A stretch of DNA of 64,000 nucleotides from UBA5794 sp964196275. Lineage in GTDB: Bacteria; Actinomycetota; Acidimicrobiia; Spongiisociales; UBA5794. The DNA lies in assembly GCA_964196275.1 (NCBI GenBank), contig CAXMSN010000114.1, positions 1-64,000 on the forward strand, written 5' to 3'. The notes below the pieces were generated by a model that searched no databases, was not told the origin of the DNA, and was given only the letters and a program-made list of their open reading frames with translations. Made by a program: the position numbers and the translations under genes. Below are positions 52,445-61,839 of this stretch, in pieces (positions within the stretch are counted from its first letter, which is position 1; every line of letters begins with the position of its first letter).

Positions 52445-54628
52445 TTACGAGACCTTCTCTAGCGGTGCCCACGCGAGAAGGAGACGTTTCACGCCGGGGC
52501 CATCGAACGCTACGACGGCTTCGGCACGGTCACCGATGCCGACGATGTCGCGCACCGTGCCCTCTCCCCAATGGGTGTGCTTGACGCGGTCACCTGGCTC
52601 GATCTCGGAGTCCGATACGGTGCTCACCGGTGATCGTGCTTCCATCGTTGCGCTTCGGCGTACGCGCTTTGCCTTCTTCACCAGATGTTCGGGGATCTCC
52701 GACAGGAACCGGCTCGGGCCGTTGAAGTTGTTCTGGCCCCAGAGATTCCGACTCCACGCACGGGTGAGATACAGATTCTCCTCGGCCCTCGTCAGGCCGA
52801 CGTAGCAAAGTCTCCGCTCCTCCTCGAGTTCCTTGGGATCGCCGAGGGCGCGCATGTGCGGGAACACGCCGTCCTCGAGGCCCGTAAGGAACACCACGGG
52901 ATACTCAAGGCCTTTTGCGTTGTGGAGTGTCATCAGCGTCACAGCGTCGTCCGATGTCCTCGAATCGGCGTCTGCCACAAGGCTGATCGCCTCAAGGAAC
53001 ATCTCGAGCTTCCCGGTGCCGTCGAGGGCGTTCCAATCACTGGGACCCATCGATGCTGGCCCGGTCTCCTCGAACTCGCCAGCAGCAGTCAACAGTTCCT
53101 TGAGGTTCTCTTCCCTGCCCATCGCTTCGATCGACCGCTCCGCACGGATCATGTCCATGTACCCGGTGTCGTTCAGGACCGAGTCGACGGCAGCGGCAGG
53201 ACCGAGCGCGGCCTTGGTGGCGATCACGTCTGTCAGCGCGACGAACTCAAGGATCGACTTCTGGGCCCGGGGTGTGAGTTGGTCGATCTCATCGGCCCTC
53301 CGAAGCGCATCGGCGAACCCGATGCCGTTGTTCTGTGCGAAACGGTCGACATGGGCGACGCTCGTATCACCGATCTTCCGGCTGGGTACGTTGATGATCC
53401 GCTTCACCGCAACCTGATCGTCAGGGTTCACGACGGCTCGCATATAGGCGAGAGCATCCTTGACCTCTTTGCGGTCGTAGTACTTGAGCCCACCGACAAC
53501 TTGATAGTGCGTGCCGAAACGGACGAAGAGTTCCTCGATCACTCTCGACTGAGCATTGGTCCGATAGAACACAGCGACGTCGCTGAGACGCTTCCCATCG
53601 TCCTCCAGCCTGGCGATCTCCTCTGCGATGTACGCAGCCTCCTCGTGCTCATCCTCACCCTCGAAGAGGACGATCTGCTCACCGGCTCCCTCGTCGGTCC
53701 AGAGCTTCTTCGGTTGCCGTTCCGTGTTGTTGACGATCACGGAGTTCGCCGCGTCGAGGATCGTCTGCGTTGACCGATAGTTCTGCTCGAGCAGGATCAG
53801 CCTCGCATCCGGATAGTCCTTCTCGAAGGCCATGATGTTCCGCATATCGGCACCTCGGAACGCATAGATCGACTGATCCGAGTCTCCGACGACACAGACG
53901 TTCTTGTGCCTGTCCGCAAGGAGCTTCACGAGCATGTACTGGGCGTGGTTCGTGTCCTGGTACTCGTCAACGAGGATGTACCGGAACTGCGTCTGCCACC
54001 GATCGAGAACCGCAGGGAAAGCCTGGAGCAGCTCGACGGTGAGGGTCAGGATGTCATCGAAGTCGACCGCCGAAGCCTCAACCAGACGCTGCTGGTAGAG
54101 GCGGTACACGTCGGCGACTTGCTCGTGGTAGTAGCCATCGCCTCCTGCAGCGAAGGACTCGTAATCGATGAGCTCGTTCTTGGCCTTCGAGATCGTTCCC
54201 TTGATCTGTCTCGGTGGGAAACGCTTCGTGTCCATATCGAGGTCCTTCATCACCATCGTGATAAGCCGTGTCGAATCGGCATCGTCGTAGATCGAGAACG
54301 AACCGCGATACCCGAGGCGATGGATCTCCTGTCGGAGGATCCGGACGCACGACGAGTGGAAGGTGGACACCCACATGCTGCGTGCAACACCACCGACGAG
54401 TTGCCCAACACGCTCCTTCATCTCGCCCGCAGCCTTGTTTGTGAACGTGATGGCGAGAATGTCGTACGGAGAGACACCAAGGTCGCGGATGAGGTGTGCG
54501 ATCCGGTACGTCAGCACCCGCGTTTTACCAGATCCGGCGCCCGCGATCACCAGAACTGGCCCTTCGGTGGCGGCAACGGCCTCGCGTTGAGTCGGATTAA
54601 GGTGCTCAAAGAGCGGGGATTCGGTCAC
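52445..54628 (-). CDS. pcrA: ATP-dependent DNA helicase PcrA/UvrD
   Basis: 727 residues from GTG 54628 (the frame to 54652 crosses a 7-nt repeat). Q motif LNPTQREAVAATEGPVLVIA, Walker A GAGSGKTR, motif Ia FTNKAAGEMKERV, II VDEYQDTN, III VVGDSDQSIYAFRGAD, IV LEQNYRSTQTILDAAN, V VTLMTLHNAKGLEYPVVFLT, VI YVGLTRAEENLYLT. C-terminal DRVKHTHWGEGTVRDIVG is the PcrA RNA-polymerase-interacting Tudor-like domain. Repair and replication-conflict helicase. Confidence 0.95.
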   Translation of the reverse strand: MTESPLFEHLNPTQREAVAATEGPVLVIAGAGSGKTRVLTYRIAHLIRDLGVSPYDILAITFTNKAAGEMKERVGQLVGGVARSMWVSTFHSSCVRILRQEIHRLGYRGSFSIYDDADSTRLITMVMKDLDMDTKRFPPRQIKGTISKAKNELIDYESFAAGGDGYYHEQVADVYRLYQQRLVEASAVDFDDILTLTVELLQAFPAVLDRWQTQFRYILVDEYQDTNHAQYMLVKLLADRHKNVCVVGDSDQSIYAFRGADMRNIMAFEKDYPDARLILLEQNYRSTQTILDAANSVIVNNTERQPKKLWTDEGAGEQIVLFEGEDEHEEAAYIAEEIARLEDDGKRLSDVAVFYRTNAQSRVIEELFVRFGTHYQVVGGLKYYDRKEVKDALAYMRAVVNPDDQVAVKRIINVPSRKIGDTSVAHVDRFAQNNGIGFADALRRADEIDQLTPRAQKSILEFVALTDVIATKAALGPAAAVDSVLNDTGYMDMIRAERSIEAMGREENLKELLTAAGEFEETGPASMGPSDWNALDGTGKLEMFLEAISLVADADSRTSDDAVTLMTLHNAKGLEYPVVFLTGLEDGVFPHMRALGDPKELEEERRLCYVGLTRAEENLYLTRAWSRNLWGQNNFNGPSRFLSEIPEHLVKKAKRVRRSATMEARSPVSTVSDSEIEPGDRVKHTHWGEGTVRDIVGIGDRAEAVVAFDGPGVKRLLLAWAPLEKVS

Positions 54629-54646
54629 CCAATCGAGTGTACCGAA

Positions 54647-54673
54647 CAGCACGGACCACGGACCACGGGGTCG
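54647..54673. repeat. 7-nt tandem repeat tract in front of pcrA
   Basis: CAGCACG, GACCACG, GACCACG, GGGTCGG. Complement of GTCCGTG. It separates pcrA from the Rieske gene. Confidence 0.75.
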
Positions 54674-54688
54674 GGAAAGGCCGCTGAT

Positions 54689-55039
54689 CTACTCCACGTA
54701 GAGGGTGCCGTCGCGTTCGACTACCTGGCCACGTCCAAGCGGTAACACCAAGGTCAGAGCCTTGACCGCCATACCAAGCCCCGGGATCTTGGCGAAAATA
54801 CCCTGGGGTCCACGCGTCATCCGGCCCGTTCGTGTGTCGTACTTCGCACCGTGCCATGGGCACACCAGGCACGCGTCCTCGTCAATACTGCCGCTCGCGA
54901 GGTCCGCATAGAGGTGACGGCATCGCCGCGTGACCGCGAACAACTCGTCGTCCGCGTTGCCGACAGCAAACTGTCCGGCTCCCTTCACCGTTCCCGGAGT
55001 CAACTCGGACGCTGACCCAACTTCGACTTCCTTGGACAT
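54689..55039 (-). CDS. Small Rieske [2Fe-2S] protein
   Basis: 116 residues. Cluster ligands TRRCRHLYADL (CxH) and LVCPWHGAKYD (CxxH), with a following TGRMTRGPQG. It is a ferredoxin-like Rieske subunit of the kind feeding oxygenases or nitrite reductases. It continues past the fold with ~25 residues ending VVERDGTLYVE. No oxygenase is adjacent. Confidence 0.9.
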   Translation of the reverse strand: MSKEVEVGSASELTPGTVKGAGQFAVGNADDELFAVTRRCRHLYADLASGSIDEDACLVCPWHGAKYDTRTGRMTRGPQGIFAKIPGLGMAVKALTLVLPLGRGQVVERDGTLYVE

Positions 55040-55109
55040 CCGCTCCCGCTTTCTCTAGCTGATGTTCGGGTACGAGATGAGCCTACGCCACGGCGTGGAG
55101 CCGCGTTCC

Positions 55110-57737
55110 TCATGTTCGTTTCTGGAAGCAATCCGGCCAGAAACCCAAGGTCAGGCATGACAGAGAGCGCAGAGCTTCGCGGCGGCAACGGAGTACAGCA
55201 AGCCGGCCAGCCTCGGCCGGACGTGACCCGTTCGCCCAACACCCTCCAGGCTCGCTACGCTCGCCCGTCCTCCCTCTCAGGGAGAACAGATCGCCGGACC
55301 ACTTCGTCCGCTTCCGGTCTGTGGTCTGTGGTCTGTTGTCTTCCGCTTCGATCAGGTCTCTCAGGGTCTCCACCAATGCTCCCTTGGCAAAATCAGACTT
55401 GTCGAAGAAGGCGTTGGCGCCAGCACGCTCGGCACGTTCGCGGTCCGCGTCGGATGCCACGCCAGAGAGCATGACGATTGGGATCTTCCCGTATCGCTGC
55501 CGCACCATGTGGACGAGCGCAACGCCATCAGCGCGCGGCATCGAGAAGTCGACGACCAGTGCGTCGGCTTCGAAATCTCCGAGCAGGCCCAGAGCCTCTG
55601 CAACGCTTCCTGCCGACATCGTCGCGAATCCGTGCGATGCAAGCACGCCAGAAACCACTTGCCGCACACCTTGGGAATCATCAACGACCAGAACCGTGTG
55701 CACGGCTGCAGAACCTCTGCCGTCATCGCCTCGCAGGTTCTCGGCCAGCCTGCTCGCGTTCACGAGAAGAACGGTGTCATCACCACCGAGCAGGGCAACA
55801 CCCGAGACGACCGAAGCACCAGAGAGAAGCGGTCCGAGGTCTTTCGTCGCGACTTCATGAACGTCCAGAACCTTGTCAACCGAGAGGGCGATCGTCCCGG
55901 TCTGGCTCTGGATCACCATCACCTCTGACGGGAGTCCCTCGATCTCAAGCCCTGCCACCGTCGCGAACGAAGCGTACGGGATCGATTCTCCGCCATGGCT
56001 GATCGTGCTGCCCCGGCCGGAAACTTCGATCTCTACATCGCGGACCGAGAGGACCTCCGTAACCGCCGATTGTGGAATGCCCCATGACCGCCCTCCTGCC
56101 AGGAACAACCTGGCAGGCTGTAACGCCCTGTGAGCAGGCAGCGTCACCGTGAAGGCGGTTCCGTCGGATGACGTTGCCATCGTGATCGTGCCGTACGCCT
56201 CCTCGACCGCTCTCGTAACTGCGGCGAGCCCGTCGCCGTCCCGAACGAATTCGGACGATCGAGGGTTTGTCGAGAAACCAGGAGAGAAGAGAACTGACCT
56301 GAGGTCCTCCGACGAAGGGTCGCCCTCAAGCATCTGGGTCCCGACTGCGGTCTCACGCACAGCAGTCCAATCGATCCCACCCCCATCGTCAGTGACAACC
56401 AGCGTGATGTGCTGGTCGTCCTTACCCATCGCGACGGAGACAGTCCCTGTCGATGGCTTGCCACCGCTGGCTCGTTCAGCGGGTGCCTCGATACCGTGAA
56501 CCACTGCGTTGACGATGAGCTGCCGGATGATCTCTCCGATCCGATCGACCAGCTGACGGTCGACGATCGTTTCTTGACCTTCGACAACGAGTTCGACGGA
56601 CTTCTCCGTCTTCTTCGACACGTACTTCAGCAGTTGCGGCAGCGTTGCAGCGAATCCGTCCAGGGAGACCATCGTGAGATTGAGTGCGTTCTCTTGCAGG
56701 TCTACGGCTGCCCTACGCACGGTCTCAAGTGACTCTATGGCGCTGTCAACGGCCGGAACCGTCTGCGAGCCACCCGATCGCAGCACCTGCAGGGCGAGAC
56801 TCGTGACAGACTCGACATCGATACGAAGCGCTGCGACATCGTTGATCAGCCTGAACAGGCGCCCTGCGTTTACGGGAACCGACTCTTCCGCCGCCCATGT
56901 CTCCACGACCCCTACGAGTCCGCCGAGTCCGGATGGCGGGACCGCATCAGGGTCGAGAACGGACCTCTGCGGCTCAAGGTACGAAAGGTCGACACTCAGT
57001 TCACTTCGGGCGGTCGCGGTCGGCTCATCGGGCTGTGGACGATGAGTCGACACCGCGGCCGCCTCAGTTCCGCCTGCGAAGGCAGATCTGATGATCTCTG
57101 GGGTAACGACATTCGAGGACAGCTTTCCGTCGGCATCGGGTTCGAACACGAGGGGATCCGCAGCGACGACATCGGAGCCGCCTTCGTCGGCATCTGATGC
57201 GGAGGCCACATCCTCGGTAGGTGCGACGGCAGGAGAGGTATCGGGCGCACCGTCCTCGTCACTGGCGGGGTCCTGTGACACACTGGGCTCTGCGGTTTCT
57301 TCGGCAGGGGACGGGTCGTCTGGTTCGTCTTCATCAATCGGCTCAGGCAGCTCCTTAACCATCGATGGATCTGCGATGAGCGTTCGCAGCGTGTCGATCG
57401 CCCCTGACACAGCGACCGCCGAGCCTCCGATTGCATCAGGCAGAGCGTCCGCGAGATGGGTAAGTGCCCTGCCCAGAAGTGGTGTCGGTGCAAGGTCACC
57501 ATGCTGGATCCAGCGCCAGATCACCTCACAGGCCTCTCCACCCCTGGCGATGAGCTCGTGGCCCATGACACGTCCTGTGCCCTTGATCGTGTGGCCCTCA
57601 CGCACCATCGTGCTTGCCAGTTCAGGGGTGACCGTGCCTTCGATGATCGAAGACGCGCCCGTTCGGAGACTCTCCGCACGTTCGGTCAGTTCCTCACGGA
57701 AGAGGGTGTCGAGATCTGGATTGTTTGTCACAGCCAT
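55110..57737 (-). CDS. CheA-like hybrid histidine kinase (Hpt-HATPase-CheW-receiver), repeat-derived C-terminus
   Basis: 875 residues from ATG 57737 (the frame extends to a TTG at 57770). Hpt domain with His in REGHTIKGTGRVMG (~residue 50); acidic Pro/Glu/Asp linker (~130-230); HATPase with N-box IIRQLIVNAVVHGIE and G1 VVTDDGGGIDW; CheW-like ARLFLAGGRSWGIPQSAVTE; C-terminal receiver TVLVVDDSQGVRQ, Asp in ALVVDFSMPRADG, Lys in AFFDKSDFA. No CheW, CheY, CheR or MCP gene is adjacent; a pilus or other chemosensory system is possible. The last ~60 residues after LIEAEDN are translated from a 7-nt array and a palindromic element. Confidence 0.88.
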   Translation of the reverse strand: MAVTNNPDLDTLFREELTERAESLRTGASSIIEGTVTPELASTMVREGHTIKGTGRVMGHELIARGGEACEVIWRWIQHGDLAPTPLLGRALTHLADALPDAIGGSAVAVSGAIDTLRTLIADPSMVKELPEPIDEDEPDDPSPAEETAEPSVSQDPASDEDGAPDTSPAVAPTEDVASASDADEGGSDVVAADPLVFEPDADGKLSSNVVTPEIIRSAFAGGTEAAAVSTHRPQPDEPTATARSELSVDLSYLEPQRSVLDPDAVPPSGLGGLVGVVETWAAEESVPVNAGRLFRLINDVAALRIDVESVTSLALQVLRSGGSQTVPAVDSAIESLETVRRAAVDLQENALNLTMVSLDGFAATLPQLLKYVSKKTEKSVELVVEGQETIVDRQLVDRIGEIIRQLIVNAVVHGIEAPAERASGGKPSTGTVSVAMGKDDQHITLVVTDDGGGIDWTAVRETAVGTQMLEGDPSSEDLRSVLFSPGFSTNPRSSEFVRDGDGLAAVTRAVEEAYGTITMATSSDGTAFTVTLPAHRALQPARLFLAGGRSWGIPQSAVTEVLSVRDVEIEVSGRGSTISHGGESIPYASFATVAGLEIEGLPSEVMVIQSQTGTIALSVDKVLDVHEVATKDLGPLLSGASVVSGVALLGGDDTVLLVNASRLAENLRGDDGRGSAAVHTVLVVDDSQGVRQVVSGVLASHGFATMSAGSVAEALGLLGDFEADALVVDFSMPRADGVALVHMVRQRYGKIPIVMLSGVASDADRERAERAGANAFFDKSDFAKGALVETLRDLIEAEDNRPQTTDRKRTKWSGDLFSLRGRTGERSEPGGCWANGSRPAEAGRLAVLRCRREALRSLSCLTLGFWPDCFQKRT
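55237..55287 (+). repeat. Palindromic element inside the cheA-like 3' end
   Basis: 51 bp matching 11982-12032 at 45 positions. Arms GTCCTCCCT (55267-55275) and AGGGAGAAC (55279-55287) with one mismatch. It is read in the opposite strand as the end of the kinase. Confidence 0.8.
55315..55342. repeat. 7-nt tandem repeat array inside the cheA-like 3' end
   Basis: CGGTCTG, TGGTCTG, TGGTCTG, TTGTCTT. Reads as GACAACAGACCACAGACC on the minus strand; the string GAAGACAACAGACCACAGAC also occurs at 61676-61695 (plus strand). Confidence 0.88.
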
Positions 57738-57834
57738 GTGTACAAGCGATCGGTTCGAGTGCCTACCCAACCGATATCGGACGACGCGGCAAAGGTCTTA
57801 AGGACTATGACTAGTCACTGTCCGGTTTTCTGAC

Positions 57835-59403
57835 CTACTCCCACTCGATCGTGGCTGGAGGTTTCGATGAGATGTCGTATGCGACCCGGTTGATCCCCGG
57901 AACCTCGTTGATGACACGAGATGAGATCCGTGCCAGCAGGTCGTACGGGAGACGTGCCCAGTCGGCCGTCATCGCATCGTCAGAGGTCACTGCCCGCAGG
58001 ATCAAGGGATACGCGTATGTTCTTCCATCACCCTGCACCCCAACGCTCTTTATCGCTGGCAGCACGCCGAACGACTGCCAGATGTCGTCGTACAAACCGG
58101 CGGCCCGGATCTCTTCAAGTACGATCACATCCGCAGCTCTGAGGATGTCGAGACGCTCCTTGGTGATGTCCCCGATGATGCGCACTGCGAGGCCTGGGCC
58201 CGGGAACGGCTGACGCCATACGATTTCGTTCGGCAGCCCGAGTTCCTCCCCGACACTACGAACCTCATCCTTGAAGAGATCTCTCAGCGGTTCGACGAGA
58301 TCGAATTGCATGTCGTCCGGAAGCCCGCCGACATTGTGGTGGCTCTTGATCTTTGCAGCGGACTCAGTCCCGGACTCGATGACGTCTGGATACAGCGTTC
58401 CTTGGACGAGGAAATCGGCGTTCTCGATGCCCTCTGCGACCTCCTCGAAGACCCGGATGAAGGTCTCTCCGATGATCTTTCGCTTCTCCTCAGGGTCTGT
58501 GACACCCGCAAGAGCATCGAGGAATCGATCTTCAGCCTTCACGTGGATCAGATTCATCTTGAAGTGATCTCTGAACGTCTCCTCGACCTGCTCCCCTTCG
58601 CCGAGACGCATCAGACCGTGATCGACGAACACGCATACCAGTTGCTCGCCGATCGCCTGATGGACGATCGCTGCGGCGACCGACGAGTCGACGCCGCCCG
58701 ACAGTCCGCATATCGCGATGCTGTCGCCGACAGCCTCGCGGATCGAGGCGACGGACTCATGGATGATGCTGTCGTTCGTCCAGTCGGCCCGGGCCTCACA
58801 GGCGACGTGGAGGAAGTGCTCGAGTACTTCCTGGCCATGATCCGTGTGGTTGACCTCGGGGTGGAACTGGACACCGAACATCTTCCGGTCAACATCCTCC
58901 ATTGCGGCTACCGCGGCGTCCGGTGTCGATGCCGTTACCGCAAAGCCGTCGGGTGCAACCGTCACGGCATCGTTGTGGCTCATCCAGACCGTCTGCGTGG
59001 CAGGCAACCCAGCGAACAGAAGGCGCTCGTCGCTCACCGTGAGGCTCGCAGGCCCGAACTCGGAAGCTCCCGTTGACCCGACCGTTCCGCCGAGCGATTG
59101 GGCGAGGAGTTGGTGGCCGTAACAGATGCCGAGGACCGGGATTCCTAGTTCGAAGATTTCAGGATCGACGTCGTAGAAGTCGTCTTCATGCACGGAGGCG
59201 GGACCACCGGACAAGATGATCCCGACAGGCGCATGTTCCATGACCTGGGTAGCGGTGATCTCACGGGACACGATCTCGGAGAACACATGGGCTTCTCGCA
59301 CCCGGCGTGCGATCAGCTGTGCATATTGCGCTCCGAAATCGACAACGAGGACCTTGTCGAAGTCCCCTTTCGACGCCTGACCTGTAACGGATCGCTCCGC
59401 CAT
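57835..59403 (-). CDS. guaA: GMP synthase (glutamine-hydrolysing)
   Basis: 522 residues from ATG 59403, whose A overlaps the guaB3 stop (TGATG). Glutaminase triad: Cys in LGICYGHQLLAQ, His/Glu in FGVQFHPEVNHTDHG. ATP-PPase loop ICGLSGGVDSSVAAA; C-terminal KSVGVQGDGRTYAYPLILRA and PPATIEWE. Converts XMP to GMP. Confidence 0.95.
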   Translation of the reverse strand: MAERSVTGQASKGDFDKVLVVDFGAQYAQLIARRVREAHVFSEIVSREITATQVMEHAPVGIILSGGPASVHEDDFYDVDPEIFELGIPVLGICYGHQLLAQSLGGTVGSTGASEFGPASLTVSDERLLFAGLPATQTVWMSHNDAVTVAPDGFAVTASTPDAAVAAMEDVDRKMFGVQFHPEVNHTDHGQEVLEHFLHVACEARADWTNDSIIHESVASIREAVGDSIAICGLSGGVDSSVAAAIVHQAIGEQLVCVFVDHGLMRLGEGEQVEETFRDHFKMNLIHVKAEDRFLDALAGVTDPEEKRKIIGETFIRVFEEVAEGIENADFLVQGTLYPDVIESGTESAAKIKSHHNVGGLPDDMQFDLVEPLRDLFKDEVRSVGEELGLPNEIVWRQPFPGPGLAVRIIGDITKERLDILRAADVIVLEEIRAAGLYDDIWQSFGVLPAIKSVGVQGDGRTYAYPLILRAVTSDDAMTADWARLPYDLLARISSRVINEVPGINRVAYDISSKPPATIEWE

Positions 59404-60560
59404 CAGCCCATCCCCACGCCCTGGGACCGTTGAAGCTGTTTGCCCTCTGTCTGGAGCGCCGGCGCCACCATGACTTCTGCCTTCTGGAATTCCTTGACCG
59501 TTTCGTAGCCCGTGGTGGCCATCGAGTGTCTCAGGCCGCCAAAGAGGTTGCGGCGACCATCGTTCTCGTGTGCAGGGCCGAGAAGGATCTCCTCGAGCGG
59601 ACCGAGAGTCCCGGTCCGAACCCGCGATCCTCTGGGAAGCGTCGGATGGAAGGTGGCCATACCCCAGTGGTAGCCCCCAGAAGGCGACTCTGAGCTCGCT
59701 GCGATCGGAGATCCGAGCATGACAGCGTCTGCGCCACATGCGATCGCCTTCGATATATCTCCGCCGGTTCGCATGCCACCGTCTGCGATGACATGAACGT
59801 ACCTGCCCGTCTCTTCGAGATAGGACGTTCGAGCACCCGCCGCGTCCGCGATCGCTGTCGCCTGCGGCACTCCGATGCCGAGCACACCTCGGGTCGTACA
59901 CGCCGCTCCGGGGCCGACACCCACGAGTACGCCAACGGCCCCTGTGCGCATGAGGTGCAACGCTCCCGAGTAGGAGGCACATCCACCGACGATCACCGGC
60001 ATCTCCACGTCTCGGATGAACGTGAACAGATCGAGAGGCTCGACGCGTGACGAAACGTGCTCCGCCGACACAACAGTGCCCTGGATCACGAGCACATCGA
60101 GACCGCCAGCTTTGGCGTAATCGATGTACTTGGCGACGGTTGGAGGCGTAAGGCTGCCACAGGCAAGCACGCCGGCTTCCTTGATCTCCGCCACCCGCTG
60201 AGTTATGAGCTCCGGGATCACAGGAGCGTCGTACAGCTCCTGCATCCGTCTCGTTGCCTTCTCGTCGGACAGGTCGGCGATCTCGTTGTACACGGGAATC
60301 GGGTCCTCGTACCGGGTCCAAAGACCTTCAAGGTTGAGTGTGGCGAGGCCACCGAGTCGACCTATTTCGATCGCTGTCGTCGGAGTGACGGCTGAGTCCA
60401 TGCCTGACGCCATCATCGGTAGGTCGAGCTTGAACGCATCGATCTCCCACGAAAGATCAACGTCCTCTGGGTCTCTTGTACGGCGTGACGGGACGATCGC
60501 TATGTCGTCGAACCCCCACGCACGGCGACCCGATTTTGCGATGCCGATCTCAATCTCCAC
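59403..60560 (-). CDS. GuaB3 family IMP dehydrogenase-related protein
   Basis: 385 residues from GTG 60560 (AGAGAGG 6 bp upstream). The barrel of IMPDH/GMPR without the CBS insert: RRAWGFDDIAIVPSRRTRDP, substrate loop GVGPGAACTTRGVLGIGVPQ with the catalytic Cys, VIADGGMRTGGDISKAIACG. Its length and RRAWGFDDIAIVP start are typical of GuaB3, a branch that has been reported to work as a GMP reductase in cyanobacteria. It precedes guaA with a 1-bp overlap. Confidence 0.9.
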   Translation of the reverse strand: MEIEIGIAKSGRRAWGFDDIAIVPSRRTRDPEDVDLSWEIDAFKLDLPMMASGMDSAVTPTTAIEIGRLGGLATLNLEGLWTRYEDPIPVYNEIADLSDEKATRRMQELYDAPVIPELITQRVAEIKEAGVLACGSLTPPTVAKYIDYAKAGGLDVLVIQGTVVSAEHVSSRVEPLDLFTFIRDVEMPVIVGGCASYSGALHLMRTGAVGVLVGVGPGAACTTRGVLGIGVPQATAIADAAGARTSYLEETGRYVHVIADGGMRTGGDISKAIACGADAVMLGSPIAASSESPSGGYHWGMATFHPTLPRGSRVRTGTLGPLEEILLGPAHENDGRRNLFGGLRHSMATTGYETVKEFQKAEVMVAPALQTEGKQLQRSQGVGMG

Positions 60561-60630
60561 GTCAGAACCTCTCTTTGGCGCCAGCGACAGCGGTTGACGG
60601 CATCGTACTAGTGACCACGTTTCACGCGGT

Positions 60631-61629
60631 CTATCGATACCGCTTGAGCCCAACGGCCTTTCGAACCTGCTCCTGATACGGCTGGACGAGCTCACTCGCC
60701 TTCCGACCCGAGTCCTTGAGCACCTGCCTGGCGTCACCGTTCGAGATGTTGTTGTAGGCATCCTTGATGGGCGCAAGCTCCTCAACGACGGTCTCGGCGA
60801 CGGCCTCCTTGAACGCTCCGTACCCACCGTCGGCGTACTCGTCTACCAGCGATTCGACACTGCGGTTGGTGCAAGCGGCCATGATGTCGAGCAGGTTCGA
60901 GATACCAGGCTTGACTGCGATGTCGTAGCGAACCTCAGGATCACTGTCGGTGACGGCGCTCTTGATCCGCTTGCGGATCACATCGGCATCGTCGAGCAGG
61001 GAGATGCTGCTCTTCAATTGCGTATCGGACTTCGACATCTTCGACGTTGGATCTGTGAAGGACATAACCCGTGCTGATGTCGCGGGCACGTACGCATCCG
61101 GGATGGGAAATACGTCGCCGTATCTGTTGTTGAAACGCTCGGCCAGGTCCCTTGTCACTTCCAGATGCTGACGTTGGTCGTCGCCGACCGGTACGAGATT
61201 TGCCCTGTACAGCAGTATGTCCGCGGCCATCAGGACCGGGTATGAGTACAGCCCGAGATTGGAGGCGTGACCGGCTTCCGTCTTGTCCTTGAACTGGGTC
61301 ATCCGGTTGAGCACGCCCATCGGCATGAGGGTTCCGAGGATCCATGCAAGCTCTGAGTGCTCGGGAACCTGACTCTGTGTGTAGAGCAGCGATCTGTCGG
61401 AGTCGATCCCAAGAGCAAGCAGAACTTTGGCCGTGTTGATACGCGACTTCTCGAGTTCCACCGGGTCGTATTCGACTGTCATCGCATGGAGGTCGACGAT
61501 GCAATAGATCGCGTCGTAATCGGCCTGGAGGCTCACCCAGTTCCGGAATGCGCCGAGGTAGTTGCCAAGGTGGATGTTTCCCGTTGGCTGTACGCCGGAA
61601 AATATCCGCTGCTTGGCTTCACCGCTCAC
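60631..61629 (-). CDS. trpS: Tryptophanyl-tRNA synthetase
   Basis: 332 residues from GTG 61629 (GAGGAGC 5 bp upstream). The longer frame to 61983 is repeat sequence. HIGH-like PTGNIHLGNYLG, KMSKS as TSKMSKSDTQLK, and MPMGVLNRMTQFKDKTEAG. Charges tRNA-Trp. Its leader contains both repeat families. Confidence 0.95.
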   Translation of the reverse strand: MSGEAKQRIFSGVQPTGNIHLGNYLGAFRNWVSLQADYDAIYCIVDLHAMTVEYDPVELEKSRINTAKVLLALGIDSDRSLLYTQSQVPEHSELAWILGTLMPMGVLNRMTQFKDKTEAGHASNLGLYSYPVLMAADILLYRANLVPVGDDQRQHLEVTRDLAERFNNRYGDVFPIPDAYVPATSARVMSFTDPTSKMSKSDTQLKSSISLLDDADVIRKRIKSAVTDSDPEVRYDIAVKPGISNLLDIMAACTNRSVESLVDEYADGGYGAFKEAVAETVVEELAPIKDAYNNISNGDARQVLKDSGRKASELVQPYQEQVRKAVGLKRYR

Positions 61630-61677
61630 GACGTGCTCCTCGTACGACCAACCGTAAGCGCCGACGGTAGTAGCTGA

Positions 61678-61726
61678 AGACAACAGACCACAGACCAGCA
61701 GAGGACTACGGACCACGGACCAGCAT
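61678..61726. repeat. 7-nt tandem repeat array in the trpS-cyclase interval
   Basis: AGACAAC, AGACCAC, AGACCAG, CAGAGGA, CTACGGA, CCACGGA, CCAGCAT. It shares its left half with the cheA-like tail, its middle with the icd-stop boundary, and its right end with 11882. Confidence 0.9.
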
Positions 61727-61733
61727 TGGCTCC

Positions 61734-61779
61734 GTCCCCCTTTCAAGGGGGACGGTCGAGCGCAGCGAGCCAGGGGGAT
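61734..61779 (-). repeat. Palindromic intergenic element, reverse copy
   Basis: Arms GTCCCCCTT (61734-61742) and AAGGGGGAC (61745-61753), then GGTCGAGCGCAGCGAGCCAG and GGGGAT. Inverted relative to 40267. Confidence 0.8.
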
Positions 61780-61785
61780 GTCTGG

Positions 61786-61820
61786 TCGGACTTCGGATTT
61801 CGGACTTCCGACTTCGGATC
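61786..61820. repeat. 7-nt tandem repeat array in the cyclase leader
   Basis: TCGGACT, TCGGATT, TCGGACT, TCCGACT, TCGGATC. Complement of GTCCGAA. Ends 20 bp before the cyclase start. Confidence 0.88.
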
Positions 61821-61839
61821 TCTTCTGTACTGTGTGGCG

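Noticed and set aside
59404..60321. N-terminal extension of the guaA frame
   Set aside because: It reads through guaB3 in another frame; ATG 59403 overlaps the guaB3 stop and gives the usual GuaA length.
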